Source: Hemerocallis citrina
Lineage: Eukaryota; Streptophyta; Magnoliopsida; Asparagales; Asphodelaceae
Assembly (NCBI GenBank): GCA_017893485.1
Contig: CM030361.1
Span: 312,089,784 to 312,153,783 of the forward strand
Direction: 5' to 3'
DNA: 64,000 nucleotides
A program made the translations under genes and the position numbers. This document shows, in pieces, positions 25,561 to 36,505 of the stretch. How positions within the stretch are numbered: the stretch's first letter is position 1; every line of letters starts with the position of its first letter. The notes beneath the pieces are model-generated. The model was not told the origin of the DNA. It made no database searches and was given only the letters and a program-made list of their open reading frames with translations.

Positions 25561-25796
25561 TTATTATAGTGAATATTATTGACCAAGGTGAGTTCTTCCT
25601 TCATTTAGGTGCATATTTCTCTCCACTAGTCACTGGAAAATAATTGCATCTTCTTCTTTGATTAACCGACTGAAATATTTGCTGCTGCATATCCTATCTC
25701 TCAATTCTTATCTACTGGTGTGATGGATGTTGTCCTAAATCTAGAAAGAAAAGCATTATTGGGTCTAAAATCATAACACATACAAGAGAATGACTA

Positions 25797-25944
25797 CACA
25801 TACAAGAGTTTTTATTCCAAACATGCATTATAAATGCATTGGGCCCACTTCTCACTAAAAGACAAGATTTAACATTGTCCTTTAGTGAGAAGTGTCCCCC
25901 ATTACATTTATAATGTATGTTTGGGGTAAAAACTCATGTATGTC
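25797..25944. mobile_element. 148-bp foldback MITE
   Basis: The sequence folds nearly end to end. The left arm (cacatacaagagtttttatt ... cacttctcactaaaagaca) pairs with the right arm (tgtcctttagtgagaagtg ... gtaaaaactcatgtatgtc) over about 65 bp, with a short loop. A TA dinucleotide flanks both ends (25795-25796 and 25945-25946), compatible with a TA duplication. The rest of 24974-26435 holds no recognised gene. Confidence 0.7.
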
Positions 25945-26435
25945 TAGCAATTTACATGGTTAAATGGGCCAGTGAACGTCTCTAGTGAATTATTCACCAA
26001 GAGGATTCAAATTTCATAATTACCACTGTATTACACATAATTTTTAAATATAACACTATGCAATAATACATTGCACATAATTTTTGAAAAGTGAACAATT
26101 ATGAGGACTATTTTTGAAAAAAAAAATTCTCCCGATAACATATATACAATATTGCATGTTTTTTAAGTTTTGATTAAGAAATATAATTGCACTTCAAAAT
26201 TTGGATGGAGAAGGAGTGGGAAGTTGCCTATGTTGCCGCTAAATTTGGTGTGGGGGCAAACAGACGAATTTGTGGATTCTTATGGAAACTGAATAGTGAA
26301 CCTGTATACCTGTTTTTTGGGCTTCGGTCGTCGATCCCGCCGTAGACCTGCAATGATTGTTTACTCATCATCATGTATATTCAACTGTAGTACTCATAAT
26401 TCGATCCCAACAAAAAAGATATATATATATATACG

Positions 26436-27113
26436 ATGATGATCAACACTAAGAAGCCGAGCAGGGGTCGACAAAAGATCGAGATCAAGCGCATCCAAAG
26501 CGAGGAAGCGCGACAAGTGTGCTTCTCAAAGCGCCGCTCCGGTCTCTTCAAGAAATCCAGCGAGCTCTCCACCCTCTGCGGTGCCCAAATTGGCGTCCTA
26601 GTGTTTTCCCCTGCGGGGAAGCCCTTCTCTTTCGGGCACCCGTCGGTCGACTCGGTCGCCAACCGCTTCCTCTCCTACGACAACGACGTTGGTGGTGGTG
26701 GTGGTGGAAGTGGCAATGGGGGGCATCCGACGCTTATGGTGGAGGAGCTGAGTAGGCAATGCACGGAGCTGGTGCGGGTGGTGGAGGTGGAGAAGAAGCG
26801 GAAGGAGGAGTTGGAGACGGAGTTGGGGAAGAAGGCGGCGTCGTGGTGCACGCCGTGGAAGAGCAAGAAGGTGGAGGAGATGGAGATGGAGGAGCTTGTG
26901 GCTTACGAGAAGGCGTTGGCCGGGCTTAGGGCTGACGTGGCAGGCAGGGCCAACATGTTGGTCATGTTGGCCAGTCTCAGCAACAACGAAAACTGTATCA
27001 ACGGTAGTGGTGCGAGTTCTAGTGCAGGTTTTCCAGTTGGTGTGGTTCCTTATCATCAATCTTATGGTAGTAGCATTGGTTATGGGCTTCCTCAACTTCC
27101 TTATTATTTTTGA
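26436..27113 (+). CDS. Type I (M-alpha) MADS-box transcription factor, AGL62-like
   Basis: This single-exon gene encodes 225 aa. Residues about 9-68 form the MADS domain ([40 protein letters not shown], then [20 protein letters not shown]). The FGHPSV end is characteristic of the M-alpha AGL62/AGL61 group. There is no plant K domain. A glycine run (near residue 88) leads to a charged coiled-coil-like segment ([20 protein letters not shown]) and a Tyr/Gly-rich C-terminus. Such proteins bind CArG-type DNA in the nucleus. Relatives act in female gametophyte and endosperm development, which is inference for this gene. Two adjacent ATGs (26436 and 26439) could start translation; I took the first. 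A high-GC coding body in AT-rich surroundings and no disruption suggest a functional gene. Confidence 0.93.
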   Translation: MMINTKKPSRGRQKIEIKRIQSEEARQVCFSKRRSGLFKKSSELSTLCGAQIGVLVFSPAGKPFSFGHPSVDSVANRFLSYDNDVGGGGGGSGNGGHPTLMVEELSRQCTELVRVVEVEKKRKEELETELGKKAASWCTPWKSKKVEEMEMEELVAYEKALAGLRADVAGRANMLVMLASLSNNENCINGSGASSSAGFPVGVVPYHQSYGSSIGYGLPQLPYYF

Positions 27114-27517
27114 GTTAATTAATTAATTATGTAGTAGTATTAATTTGGTTTTAGGGTTTTTTTTTCTCTTTTTTTAGGTGCAAGTGATTTTGCACAAATT
27201 TTGGATATTGTAATGGAAGAATTTGATATCAAAATTTTTTGAGAATTGTGCATTGGTTGTGATAATCTTGTGTGTTTCTTTTGAGTATTAATGGAAGCCA
27301 GTTTTGTGCAATTTAATACTAGTAAATTAGATTGTTGCAATTGACATGAATTATTTGAGATTGGCCTTCATAAATTTCATTATTATATTTCATTTCTATG
27401 TTAGGGTCTTAGAATGACTAAACCACGAATAAGATTAATCTAGTTGGGTTTACGAATAAGAATAAGATTAAACCAGTAGAGAAAGGGGGTCACAATGCGA
27501 ATTCGGGTAGAGAATGA
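27114..27517. other. 3' flank of the MADS gene, no further gene
   Basis: AT-rich sequence, probably the 3' UTR followed by spacer. No ORF with recognisable content. Confidence 0.5.
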
Positions 27518-27965
27518 GAGTCTTGGCTGAAAGGGGCAGAGGGTGATTCGAAAAGTGTTGATCTTTCAAGTGATAATTCAAGTAGTGGAAGTAGAAGTGC
27601 CTCTTTGTTGAAGAGAGACTTTCCGTTGCTTGGAGCTGAAGAGGGGAAGGGTGTCAGAAGCAATTCTAGCAAAGTTGGGGGTCTCAGTTGGGTATCTGCT
27701 TTGGCAGAAGGAAATGCTGCTGCTGGAGGTAGTGGATCAACTGTGATTCCACGAGTTAGCACTGATCCCAAGGTTATTTTGCCGTGAATTTATTTATGTA
27801 TTCTTTAGTTGATAAGGAGATGTTTAGACATTATGACCTTTGTAATTGACTTTCTGTTGTGTTATGTTGTTGCAGTTGCCTAGCGATACTACTTTGGCCG
27901 ATGATCTGGTAGTTAGACAATCCAAGAAACTGATACCCAAGGCACCTGCGGTGCCTAAATTTTCT
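27518..27965 (+). pseudogene. Two-exon gene fragment, unrecognised Ser/Gly-rich protein
   Basis: The frame is open from 27518 to a donor at 27773 and contains SVDLSSDNSSSGSRSASLL and KRDFPLLGAEEGKG. After a GT...AG intron, a second exon (27876-27965) continues in phase (LPSDTTLADDLVVRQSKKLI) to a donor-like tct|gtaggt. The RDFPLLG motif resembles the RDFPSLG motif of some large Ser-rich plant proteins, but I cannot name the family. There is no start codon context upstream (TGA at 27515), and further exons are not recognisable before the transposon at 28900. It is probably a fragment; it could also be the middle of a gene whose outer exons I cannot see. Confidence 0.5.
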
Positions 27966-28485
27966 GTAGGTTCCTAATCTTTCTCGTTGTGTTCTGATGG
28001 TTTGCTATAGAGATTACTAAGTGGTGATAAATTGTTCAGTTTTCATATAGCTTAGCTTTCTGGTTGTGTATTACATAATAGTTTTCACAACGAGAATGTT
28101 GAGTCACCTAGATAGAATCTAAGCGTCGAAGTGGCTATAAGTTGCTTGCATTGTCTTTGTGTTTATACAATTCAAGTAACATAAAGATAAAGCAAGCAAC
28201 TTATACCAACAGGCAATGTGCTTGATTGGTATTTGGAGGGGTGGGTAATTGAGTGTCAGAACCAAGAACCATGAACAAGGGACCTGGTTCGAGCCAAGAC
28301 TTTCATGTAAAAAAAAGGGAAAAAAAAGGCAAGCAACTTATACCAGGTCATCTAAATGGCCAAGATTCTCTGTAGGTTCCTCAACTCTCTCTGTGTTATG
28401 ATTGTTTACTATAGAGATTATTAAATAGTGATAAACTGTTCAGTTTTCATGTAGCTGAGCTTTCTGGTTGTGTACTACATAATGG
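27961..28485 (+). repeat. Pair of about 115-bp direct repeats
   Basis: 27961-28080 and 28370-28485 share the donor-like tctgtaggttcct start, 'tatagagatta', 'ctgttcagttttcat' and 'gctttctggttgtgta' with scattered differences. They are intron-like sequences following the exon that ends at 27965, so an exon-intron segment may have been duplicated. The SINE insertion lies between them. Confidence 0.7.
28209..28328 (+). mobile_element. SINE with 17-bp target-site duplication
   Basis: The 120-bp segment is flanked by perfect direct repeats gcaagcaacttatacca (28192-28208 and 28329-28345). It carries a pol III B-box-like GGTTCGAGCC at about 28286-28295 and an A-box-like region near its start (tggtatttggaggggtgg). 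It ends in an A-rich tail. Together these define a tRNA-derived SINE in plus orientation. Confidence 0.85.
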
Positions 28486-29502
28486 TTTGTAATTTGTAAG
28501 TAGGCATTCTGATTTGTCATGGTTGAATTCTTTGTCAAGAGTTGTCATGGTTCTTCTTTTAGGGAGTTACACAGTGCTTAAATTGTAGTTTCTTCATAGG
28601 TATGAGAGTAGCATGCAGTAATCACTCTTCAATCTTATCCAGTGTTGATTCTGGCGTTCTGTAACAACCATTTATTTTATGATTTTGAATATATCATAAA
28701 AATTTATATAAATTTTAATTTGTGGATAGTGTATGTATTGAGTGTCTAATACATATGAATGGTTTGAAATAGTAAACTATAAAACCATTGTATTCTCTTT
28801 AATATATTTTTTTCTGAGTCACTGTACTTCATCCCTTTTATATTTGAAGCAAATTAGAGTTCCAACATTTGTATAGACACTGTGCCGTGTATGGGTTTTG
28901 TCACGCCCCGCTTTCCACTATACGGAAATACAGGCACGCAACTGAGGTCCAGCGAATGATATACATCATCCATAAGCTGTGCAATTATAAGCTCAACAAG
29001 ATATTTATAACACATTTACGCAGACAAATATAATGATCACATGAGCTGAAAATAAAATAACCATCATCCAGATAATACATCAACATCGGGTCAAAATGCC
29101 CGAGAATACAAGGTGCCATAATTAAAACAGTACGATGAACAGTTCACTATAACAACTAGATAAAATAGCGACTGAAAGAAAAACAACATGAAGTAGTAAC
29201 AAAGCAGCAACGATCATCTAGAGAGTCTGCTCATCTGGTCCATCAGTACCTGTATAATCATTAACTCAAAGAAAAATAGAAAAGTTCCCGTTAGAGCAAG
29301 TTTCGGGCAGCAAGTAGCAACAAGCAGAAAAAGGGGTAATATAACAAGATATAACATGGAAGAAACAAGAAGTAGAAGTACAAATACAATATGGAAGTAA
29401 GTAAGGAATTGGGACAATATGATCATGTAAGTAATAACGGTAACCAGTGTATTCTAGACTTCAACATATAAGCAATTGATAACCTAGGCTCAGTTAATCG
29501 AT

Positions 29503-29640
29503 AATCATGTAATCAAGGATCGAGAGTCATGTAATCAAGAGTCATATAATCAAGAATCATGTAATCAAGAGTCTTGTAATCAATAGTCATGTAATCAAGA
29601 GTCATGAAATCAAGAATCATATAATCAAGAATCTTTTATC
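29503..29640. repeat. 15-bp tandem repeat in LTR copy B
   Basis: Units of the form catgtaatcaagagt are repeated about nine times with one or two changes each; a shorter run follows at about 29780-29855. The corresponding part of copy A (7855-7955) has a different, aatcggt-type repeat, so this zone turns over rapidly within the family. Confidence 0.8.
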
Positions 29641-29991
29641 TGTTTTATTAACTTATCTAATGCACGCAATCCTGTGTCCCATACCACAAGTTCGGTGCAT
29701 ATCAATCATGTGACGTTTAGACTTAAGTAGTGAATTCTATAGGATCATGTACTCGGGTCTTCCAGTGATAGTATCAAGACATGTAATCATGAATCATGTA
29801 ATCGAGAATTATGTAATCAAGAATTGTGTAACCAAGAATCAAGAATCAAGAATCACTATTTCAGGAAACACGAGCCCCCTTCCGAGTATACTCCCCTATA
29901 TTGTCCTACTATTAAGTCGTACCCCTATAACCCCGGCTTATTATTCTTTTATAATTAATTATGAACATGCAGTTGGTACGACTAGTGGAAC

Positions 29992-30582
29992 TGATATGGC
30001 TAAAATTGGGGTTAAATCGAGACCGTCCAGATCGATCACGAATCCTGAAGCACGGGGGTAAAAAGGTAATTTCACATACAGATGAATCCAAAACGGGTAT
30101 TGGGCCTCCTTCTCACAGAACCAACCACCCGCGAATAGATCCACTTCAATTGGGTACGGGTCCCGACCCGATACAAGCCCAATCCACCAAGAAGAGAATC
30201 AGGCCACTGATTTGGTCAAATCAATAAGCCTGATTAGCTCTCACCAGGGAATCAAGGCCTAACTTCCCAAAACAGAATAGGAGGATTTTTCTCCTATTTG
30301 TTAGGCAGGAAATTAGGCCCCAAATCATTCCAAAGGCGACTATAAATACAACCCTTCTACCACCGAGACCAGGTTAATCACTTTTTCACCACTTAAGCTC
30401 TTTCTTGATCTTTTCCTGATTACTGACAAGAGCGTCGGAGGGTGCGTCGCCGGAATCAACCCCGGTGTTTCGCACTTCCTTGCAGGTTGTGCCAGGAGCA
30501 AGGAGATCGAGTCAATCGTTCAGGTGTTTCCCGGACTCACAAATTCTATCTGTTTACCCCCACACCGAAATCAGCGGTAACA
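29992..30582 (+). repeat. 5' LTR of Tat element 1
   Basis: It begins TGATATGG and ends GCGGTAACA. A TATA box (tataaata, 30341-30348) marks the probable promoter, so R would begin near 30375. A small hairpin (taggaggatttttctccta) lies upstream of it, at about 30280-30299. The R/U5 motif gagcgtcggagggt (about 30430) is also present in the LTR of Tat element 2. Confidence 0.93.
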
Positions 30583-30584
30583 GA

Positions 30585-30603
30585 TTGGCGCCGTCTGTGG
30601 GAA
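30585..30603 (+). other. Primer binding site of Tat element 1
   Basis: TTGGCGCCGTCTGTGGGAA follows the 5' LTR after two bases. TGG complements the tRNA CCA end, and this word is typical of the Tat/Retand group. The exact tRNA was not resolved by eye. Confidence 0.8.
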
Positions 30604-30651
30604 ACCACCACACGAACGACCTCAGCTTCTCCTTCATCGCCTCCCATCGCC

Positions 30652-33600
30652 ATGCCTCCGAAGAAGAACAGATCCAAAGGATCCAACCGGGTGGCCAACC
30701 CCGCCGACCCTACGGAGGATACCCCCGTCAACCAAATTCCCCAATCTGGGCTTCCTCCGCCGACCCAACCGGTCCAGCCTCCTCATCCTCAGCAGCAACC
30801 GAACCATGGTCCCGCCGGTCTCAACGGCCAGAAGCTGAAGCAGCCCATCCAGGACCATGTCTCGGTCCATAACGGGTCCTCGGACTCGATGGCCTCCCAT
30901 AACCCCGACCGGAACCGCCAGAAGGAGAACGACCTCCGCACGCACCTTGACGAGAGGCGGGCCCGAGCGGAGGCCTCCCGACAGCGTCAGGGCGAGCGGT
31001 CACCTCGTCGCCGAGACAGACAGAGATCTCCGTACCGGAGAGGCCGAGCGGCATCTCCCGAACACCGAAGGAGGAGGCCGCGTTCCCCCGAGGATCGGCA
31101 TCGTACGAGGGACCGTGAGGTACCTATCAGCCGTGCCGAGTTCCTCCAGTTTCAGGAGACTGTACTGCAGGCCCTGAACGCCCGTGCCAACAACCAAAAC
31201 CCCCCGAGGGTCCCAACACCCCCTCGGATTCCCAGTCCTCACCGCCGGTCACGAAGTCCTCTCCAGGCTCCCAGTCGTCAGCAACATTACAGTCCCCGCC
31301 GATCCGAGGGATACCGGCGCCGAAGTCCACGCTCTCCCTCTTATGATGAAGAGTCCGAAGGCTCATACGGTTACCGGCGAGGGGACGATGCCTTTGACCG
31401 CCGCCTCCATGAGGTGGAGAGGCGCATTGTCCGTATGGACCGAGAAGAGGAGTCCAGAGCAGGGACTGTTCGCCCAAACCGACCTCCCTTCTCTCGGACA
31501 ATCATGGAAGCTCGCATACCGAGGGGTTTCAAACCTCCACAGTTTGAAACGTACTCAGGCGAGTCCGACCCAGTAGATCACGTCGAGAGTTTTAAGACTC
31601 TGATGCTGATCCACCAAGTCTCCGATGCCATACTCTGCAGGACCTTCCCGGCCACCCTTCGGGGTTCGGCTCGGGAATGGTATTCCAGGCTTGCCCCCGC
31701 CTCCATCTTTTCATTTGAGCAGTTTGAGACGCTGTTCATAACTCACTTTGTGAGCAGCCGACGGGCCGAGAAGACGAGTCTCTCCCTTCTGAACCTCCGA
31801 CAGGAAAGGGGAGAGAAGCTGCGTGACTATGTGAAGAGGTTCACTGCAGAAGTCAGGTCGATCGCCTCCTTAGACCAATCTGTGGCAACAGTGGCGTTCC
31901 AGTCGAACGTCCTCAACTCCAACCTCCGCTCGTCCCTAGCAAAGAAGCCGCCTACCAACTTCGCCGACCTCCTACTGAGGTGCGAGAAATACATCCGAGC
32001 CGAGGAGGCCGAGTCCCTCCCGAACTTCGGAGGACCCTCCTCCGGCTCGAAGAGGAAGGCAACGGAGGAAGAGGGGGCCAAGAAGACTATGAAGGACGGA
32101 GGCGGCCAGCGTCGTCCTCCCCCCAGGTTCGAGAAATTCACGCCCCTCACAACTAATGTCTCCACCATCCTCATGGAGGTAGAGAAGGAGGGGGTCCTCC
32201 CTCCAGCCCCGAGGATGCACAAACCGGCGAAGAGGAGGGACAGAGACAAGTGGTGTCGGTATCACCGGGACCACGGGCACGAGACGAATGACTGTCGGGC
32301 TTTGAGAGATGAGATCGAAGCCCTCATCCGAAGGGGGCAGTTGGCGAAGTTCGTGAAGGCTAACGATCGGGCAGATCGGAACTCTCCTCCCCCTCGGGGG
32401 GCTAACAAGCGGCGCGAAGTAACGCCTGAGTTCGAAGAAGAAAGGGTTCTGCACATGATCCACGGGGGCCCCATGGGCGGTCCCTCTAATACGACCCGGA
32501 AAGCCTTCGTCCGAGAGGTGAACTCGGTCCACAGTGCTCCTCCTCCCAAGGGCTTCGGTGTGCCCGTGTCTTTCTCCGACGCTGATCTCGAAGGAGTCCG
32601 AACCCCTCACTGTGATGCCCTCGTCATCGACCTCCACATGGCCAACTACAAGGTGCAGAGGATTTTGGTTGACAACGGGAGTTCGGTCAACATTCTATTC
32701 CTCTCGGCCTTCCAGGGCCTCCAGCTGTCCCGAGACCGCCTCAAACCGGCCGGATACACTCTACACGGGTTCACGGGGGTCCCGGTAACCATCGAAGGGG
32801 TAATAACCCTCGACGTTACTGCGGGGAGCACCCCTACTACCCGGACCGAGCCCATGGACTTCATGGTCGTTGACGTCCCGGCAGCATACAATGTCATCCT
32901 CGGTCGCCCCGGCCTGGCCGCCCTTGAGGCCGTCCCATCAGCATACCATTTGAAGATGAAGTTCCCCACTCGGTCGGGAGTAGGGGAAGTCAGGGGGAGC
33001 CAGGAAACAGCTCGGAAGTGTTACATGACTTCCACCGGGGGACCAGTGCTTTCGCTCGAGACCCTCGAGATCCCCGAGCCGAGGGCTCACCCAACGTCCG
33101 AACCAGCGGACGAGTTAGAAGAAGTACTCTTCTCCGACGAGGATCCGAGCCGGAAATTCCTCGTCAGCAAGTCCTTACTGACCGTGCTATTCTCCGACCT
33201 TGTGAGATGCATCCGGGGTAACCGCGACCTATTTGCTTGGTCGGCCGCGGATATGCCCGGTATCTCCGAAGACTTGCTCGTCCACCGCCTAAGTGTCGAG
33301 CCGGGGTGCAGACCGGTTCAGCAGAAGAGGCGAAAGTTCGCTCCCGAACGACAGCAGGCAATCAAGGAGGAAGTAAATAAGCTGTTGAAGGCCAAGTTCA
33401 TCCAGGAGGTGAATTATCCCGAATGGTTGTCGAATGTTGTGATGGTCAAGAAGTCCAACGGCTCGTGGAGAATATGCATCGACTTCACCGACCTCAACAA
33501 AGCGTGTCCGAAGGATCCCTTCCCTCTCCCGAACATCGACACCCTAATCGACGCCACCTCGGGCCATGAGCTCCTCAGCTTCATGGATGCCTTCTCGGGC

Positions 33601-36360
33601 TACAACCAAATCCGGATGTTCCCTCCGGACATCCCGAAGACCTCCTTCGTCACCGACCAAGGCCTCTACTGCTACCGAGTAATGCCGTTCGGTTTGAAGA
33701 ACGCGGGAGCCACCTACCAGCGCCTCGTTAACAAGGTCTTTCAGCATCAGATCGGCCGAAACATGGAGGTGTACGTCGATGACATGCTCGTCAAGAGCAT
33801 CCACGGCACCGACCATGTAGCCGACCTCCAAGAGGCGTTCGGCGTGTTGAGGAAGTACAACATGCGGCTGAACCCGAACAAGTGTGCGTTCGGAGTCTCC
33901 TCTGGCAAGTTCCTCGGTTTCATGGTGAGCCAGCGGGGGATTGAAGCTAACCCCGAAAAGATCAAAGCCATATTAGATATGGCCCCGCCTCGGAACGTCA
34001 GAGAAGTGCAGAAGCTCACCGGTCGACTCGCTGCCATCGGTCGGTTCCTCTCCAAGTCAGGGGAAAAGTGCCTTCCCTTCTTCAAGGCACTCCGAGGCGC
34101 TAAGGGATTTGAATGGGGCGAGGCACAGCAAGCGTCGTTCGACCAGCTGAAAGCCTATCTGGTGAACCCCCCTCTGCTCAGTAAGCCGGTCCCAGGCGAG
34201 CCTCTCTTTCTCTACTTGGCAGCCTCCGAGCAGTCCCTGAGCGCTGTCCTGGTCAGAGAAGAGGACCGGACCCAGAGGCCGATTTACTACGTGAGCAAGG
34301 TGCTTCGGGATGCCGAGCTCCGTTATCCGGGGATAGAAAAGATAGCCTACGCCCTCGTCATGGCAGCAAGAAAGCTTCGGCCCTACTTCCAATCTCATTC
34401 AGTCATCGTCCTCACCGACCAACCGCTCAAGCAAGTCCTCCATAGACCCGAAACCTCGGGCCGGCTGATGAAGTGGTCGATAGAGCTGAGTCAGCACGAC
34501 ATCTCCTATCAACCTCGGACGGCAATTAAGGCGCAGGCCCTCGCCGACTTCATTGTAGAATCCACCATCCCCGAGGTCGGCCACGTCCCGAGCGGACCCC
34601 CCATTTGGACAGTCTTTGTGGACGGATCCTCTTGCAGTGAGGGAAGCGGCGCCGGCATCATCCTGAACGGCCCCGATGGCTTTGTCCTACAGTACGCGAT
34701 CCGCATGAGCTTCAAGGCCTCGAACAACGAGGCGGAGTACGAGGCACTCATAGCTGGTCTCGGACTCGCGCGAAGCGCTGGGGCGCATCGTCTCCGGATT
34801 CACAGTGATTCCCAGCTAGTCGTGAACCAGGTCTTGGGCGAGTATGAAGCCCGGGACGAGCGGATGGCGAAGTACCTCGCCAAGGTCCGGGATCTCATGG
34901 GTCGGTTCGAAGAAGCCATCATCCAGCGGGTCCCTCGGGAAGAAAACGCACAGGCCGATGCACTTTCCAAGTTGGCCTCGTCCTCGTTACAAGGACTCGA
35001 GCAGACCGTACTAATTGAAGTCCTCACTAAGCCGAGCATCGAAGACGAGGCACTAGGCTCGGCGGAGTCATTGCCAGTCATGCTGCAAGACAACTGGATG
35101 AAGCCACTGGTAGAATTTCTAAGGGACGGAGTTCTGCCCTCAGATCCCAAAGAAGCTCGCCGAGTTAGAACCCGAGCCGAGCGCTATGTCTTAATCGAGG
35201 GCATCCTATACAAGCGCTCCTTCTCCCAAATTGACGGCCGACCATATCTACGATGCCTCTCTCCGGAACAGGCCGAATATGCCCTACAGGAGCTTCATGA
35301 AGGGATCGGCGGGGCACACTCGGGATTTAGGTCCCTGGCCCGAAAAGCTCTGAATTATGGGTACTTCTGGCCGACACTTCTCCAAGACGCCGAGCGACAC
35401 GTTCGGCAGTGCGGCTCCTGCCAGAGACACTCCAGCATCCGACGCCTCCCTCAAGCCAACCTCGCCTCCCTATCGAGCCCTATCCCCTTCGCGATGTGGG
35501 GAATGGACTTAGTAGGGCCTTTCCCTCCAGCTCCGGGTCAGCTCAAGTTTTTAGTCGTAGTTATCGACTACTTCTCGAAGTGGGTCGAGGCCGAGCCCCT
35601 CGCCACGATAACCGAGAACAAAGTGGTGCAGTTCTTCCGGAAGAACATTATATGCAGATTCGGCGTCCCGCGCGTCCTCGTGACAGATAATGGGACCCAG
35701 TTCACCGGCTCAGCATTCCGAACCCTGTGCGATGACCTCGTCATTCAGCAGCGTTTCTCGTCCGTCTCGCACCCCCAGTCGAACGGACAAGCCGAGAACG
35801 CTAATAAGCAGATCCTTGCGGGGATCAAGAAGAGGTTGGACAAGTGCTCCAAAGGACAGTGGGTCGATCAACTCCCTAATGTGTTGTGGAACTACCGCAC
35901 AAGCAAGCGGACGCCCACTGGAGAGTCCCCTTTCAGCCTTACTTATGGGGTCGAAGCCGTAATACCCCTCGAGGTCGGAATTCCTTCCCCTCGGCTCATC
36001 GCCTATGACGAAGCACAGAATGCCAGGGAACTCAGAGGAAGCTTGGACCTGGTAGATGAACTGAGGGAAAGGGCATCGATTCGGCAGCAAAATTACAGAA
36101 GGCGAGTCGAACTAGCCTACAACAAGAAAGTCCGACCCGCCAACCTTGAACAAGGAGACCTGGTGTTGAGAAAGCTAGCCATATCCCTCCCCAGTCAGAA
36201 GGGCAAGCTAGCTCCGAACTGGGAAGGGCCGTACCGGGTCGCAAAAGTTGTTCGGCCTGGAGCATATCGACTTGAGGACATGGATGGTAGAGAGCTCCCG
36301 AGGACCTGGAATGCCGACCACCTCCTGAAATACCAAGAGAGCGCCCCGGCGCCTCTCTAA
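30652..36360 (+). CDS. gag-pol polyprotein of Tat element 1
   Basis: The 1902-aa single ORF is taken from the ATG at 30652 (MPPKKNRSKG). The frame is open further upstream through the primer site, but the earlier start would lie in the LTR. An Arg/Ser-rich N-terminus (residues about 100-250) precedes the gag core (from about 287, RGFKPPQFETYSGESDPVDH). A zinc-knuckle-like motif (CRYHRDHGHETNDC, about 535) and protease (LVDNGSSVNIL, Asp 674) follow. Next come reverse transcriptase (YVDD at 1041), RNase H, the second Tat-type RNase H (FVDGSSC, Asp 1324), and integrase with an HHCC finger (about 1549) and catalytic D1619, D1679 and E1715 (D-x59-D-x35-E). A GPYRV-type C-terminus without a chromodomain ends it. 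All catalytic residues I can check are present, so it may be active. Confidence 0.95.
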   Translation: MPPKKNRSKGSNRVANPADPTEDTPVNQIPQSGLPPPTQPVQPPHPQQQPNHGPAGLNGQKLKQPIQDHVSVHNGSSDSMASHNPDRNRQKENDLRTHLDERRARAEASRQRQGERSPRRRDRQRSPYRRGRAASPEHRRRRPRSPEDRHRTRDREVPISRAEFLQFQETVLQALNARANNQNPPRVPTPPRIPSPHRRSRSPLQAPSRQQHYSPRRSEGYRRRSPRSPSYDEESEGSYGYRRGDDAFDRRLHEVERRIVRMDREEESRAGTVRPNRPPFSRTIMEARIPRGFKPPQFETYSGESDPVDHVESFKTLMLIHQVSDAILCRTFPATLRGSAREWYSRLAPASIFSFEQFETLFITHFVSSRRAEKTSLSLLNLRQERGEKLRDYVKRFTAEVRSIASLDQSVATVAFQSNVLNSNLRSSLAKKPPTNFADLLLRCEKYIRAEEAESLPNFGGPSSGSKRKATEEEGAKKTMKDGGGQRRPPPRFEKFTPLTTNVSTILMEVEKEGVLPPAPRMHKPAKRRDRDKWCRYHRDHGHETNDCRALRDEIEALIRRGQLAKFVKANDRADRNSPPPRGANKRREVTPEFEEERVLHMIHGGPMGGPSNTTRKAFVREVNSVHSAPPPKGFGVPVSFSDADLEGVRTPHCDALVIDLHMANYKVQRILVDNGSSVNILFLSAFQGLQLSRDRLKPAGYTLHGFTGVPVTIEGVITLDVTAGSTPTTRTEPMDFMVVDVPAAYNVILGRPGLAALEAVPSAYHLKMKFPTRSGVGEVRGSQETARKCYMTSTGGPVLSLETLEIPEPRAHPTSEPADELEEVLFSDEDPSRKFLVSKSLLTVLFSDLVRCIRGNRDLFAWSAADMPGISEDLLVHRLSVEPGCRPVQQKRRKFAPERQQAIKEEVNKLLKAKFIQEVNYPEWLSNVVMVKKSNGSWRICIDFTDLNKACPKDPFPLPNIDTLIDATSGHELLSFMDAFSGYNQIRMFPPDIPKTSFVTDQGLYCYRVMPFGLKNAGATYQRLVNKVFQHQIGRNMEVYVDDMLVKSIHGTDHVADLQEAFGVLRKYNMRLNPNKCAFGVSSGKFLGFMVSQRGIEANPEKIKAILDMAPPRNVREVQKLTGRLAAIGRFLSKSGEKCLPFFKALRGAKGFEWGEAQQASFDQLKAYLVNPPLLSKPVPGEPLFLYLAASEQSLSAVLVREEDRTQRPIYYVSKVLRDAELRYPGIEKIAYALVMAARKLRPYFQSHSVIVLTDQPLKQVLHRPETSGRLMKWSIELSQHDISYQPRTAIKAQALADFIVESTIPEVGHVPSGPPIWTVFVDGSSCSEGSGAGIILNGPDGFVLQYAIRMSFKASNNEAEYEALIAGLGLARSAGAHRLRIHSDSQLVVNQVLGEYEARDERMAKYLAKVRDLMGRFEEAIIQRVPREENAQADALSKLASSSLQGLEQTVLIEVLTKPSIEDEALGSAESLPVMLQDNWMKPLVEFLRDGVLPSDPKEARRVRTRAERYVLIEGILYKRSFSQIDGRPYLRCLSPEQAEYALQELHEGIGGAHSGFRSLARKALNYGYFWPTLLQDAERHVRQCGSCQRHSSIRRLPQANLASLSSPIPFAMWGMDLVGPFPPAPGQLKFLVVVIDYFSKWVEAEPLATITENKVVQFFRKNIICRFGVPRVLVTDNGTQFTGSAFRTLCDDLVIQQRFSSVSHPQSNGQAENANKQILAGIKKRLDKCSKGQWVDQLPNVLWNYRTSKRTPTGESPFSLTYGVEAVIPLEVGIPSPRLIAYDEAQNARELRGSLDLVDELRERASIRQQNYRRRVELAYNKKVRPANLEQGDLVLRKLAISLPSQKGKLAPNWEGPYRVAKVVRPGAYRLEDMDGRELPRTWNADHLLKYQESAPAPL

Positions 36361-36505
36361 GTAATCCGAGGTGTCGCGCCATTCCTCTCCTTTAACTTGT
36401 AACCTGTTCTATGAATCCTACTATGTAAAACGGTTCGCCGTCAAATATCAAATAAAGAAAGTTCCATTTTGTTTTTGAATTTGCCTGTTTTTTCCTCCCC
36501 TCTTT

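Noticed and set aside
26598..27095. 165-aa ORF on the minus strand opposite the MADS gene
   Set aside because: Low-complexity antisense shadow of a codon-biased coding region; no domain.
30465..36382. Many long ORFs overlapping gag-pol in other frames and on the opposite strand
   Set aside because: They are shadows of the GC-rich gag-pol frame; none shows a domain, and several are simple mirror reads of conserved pol motifs.
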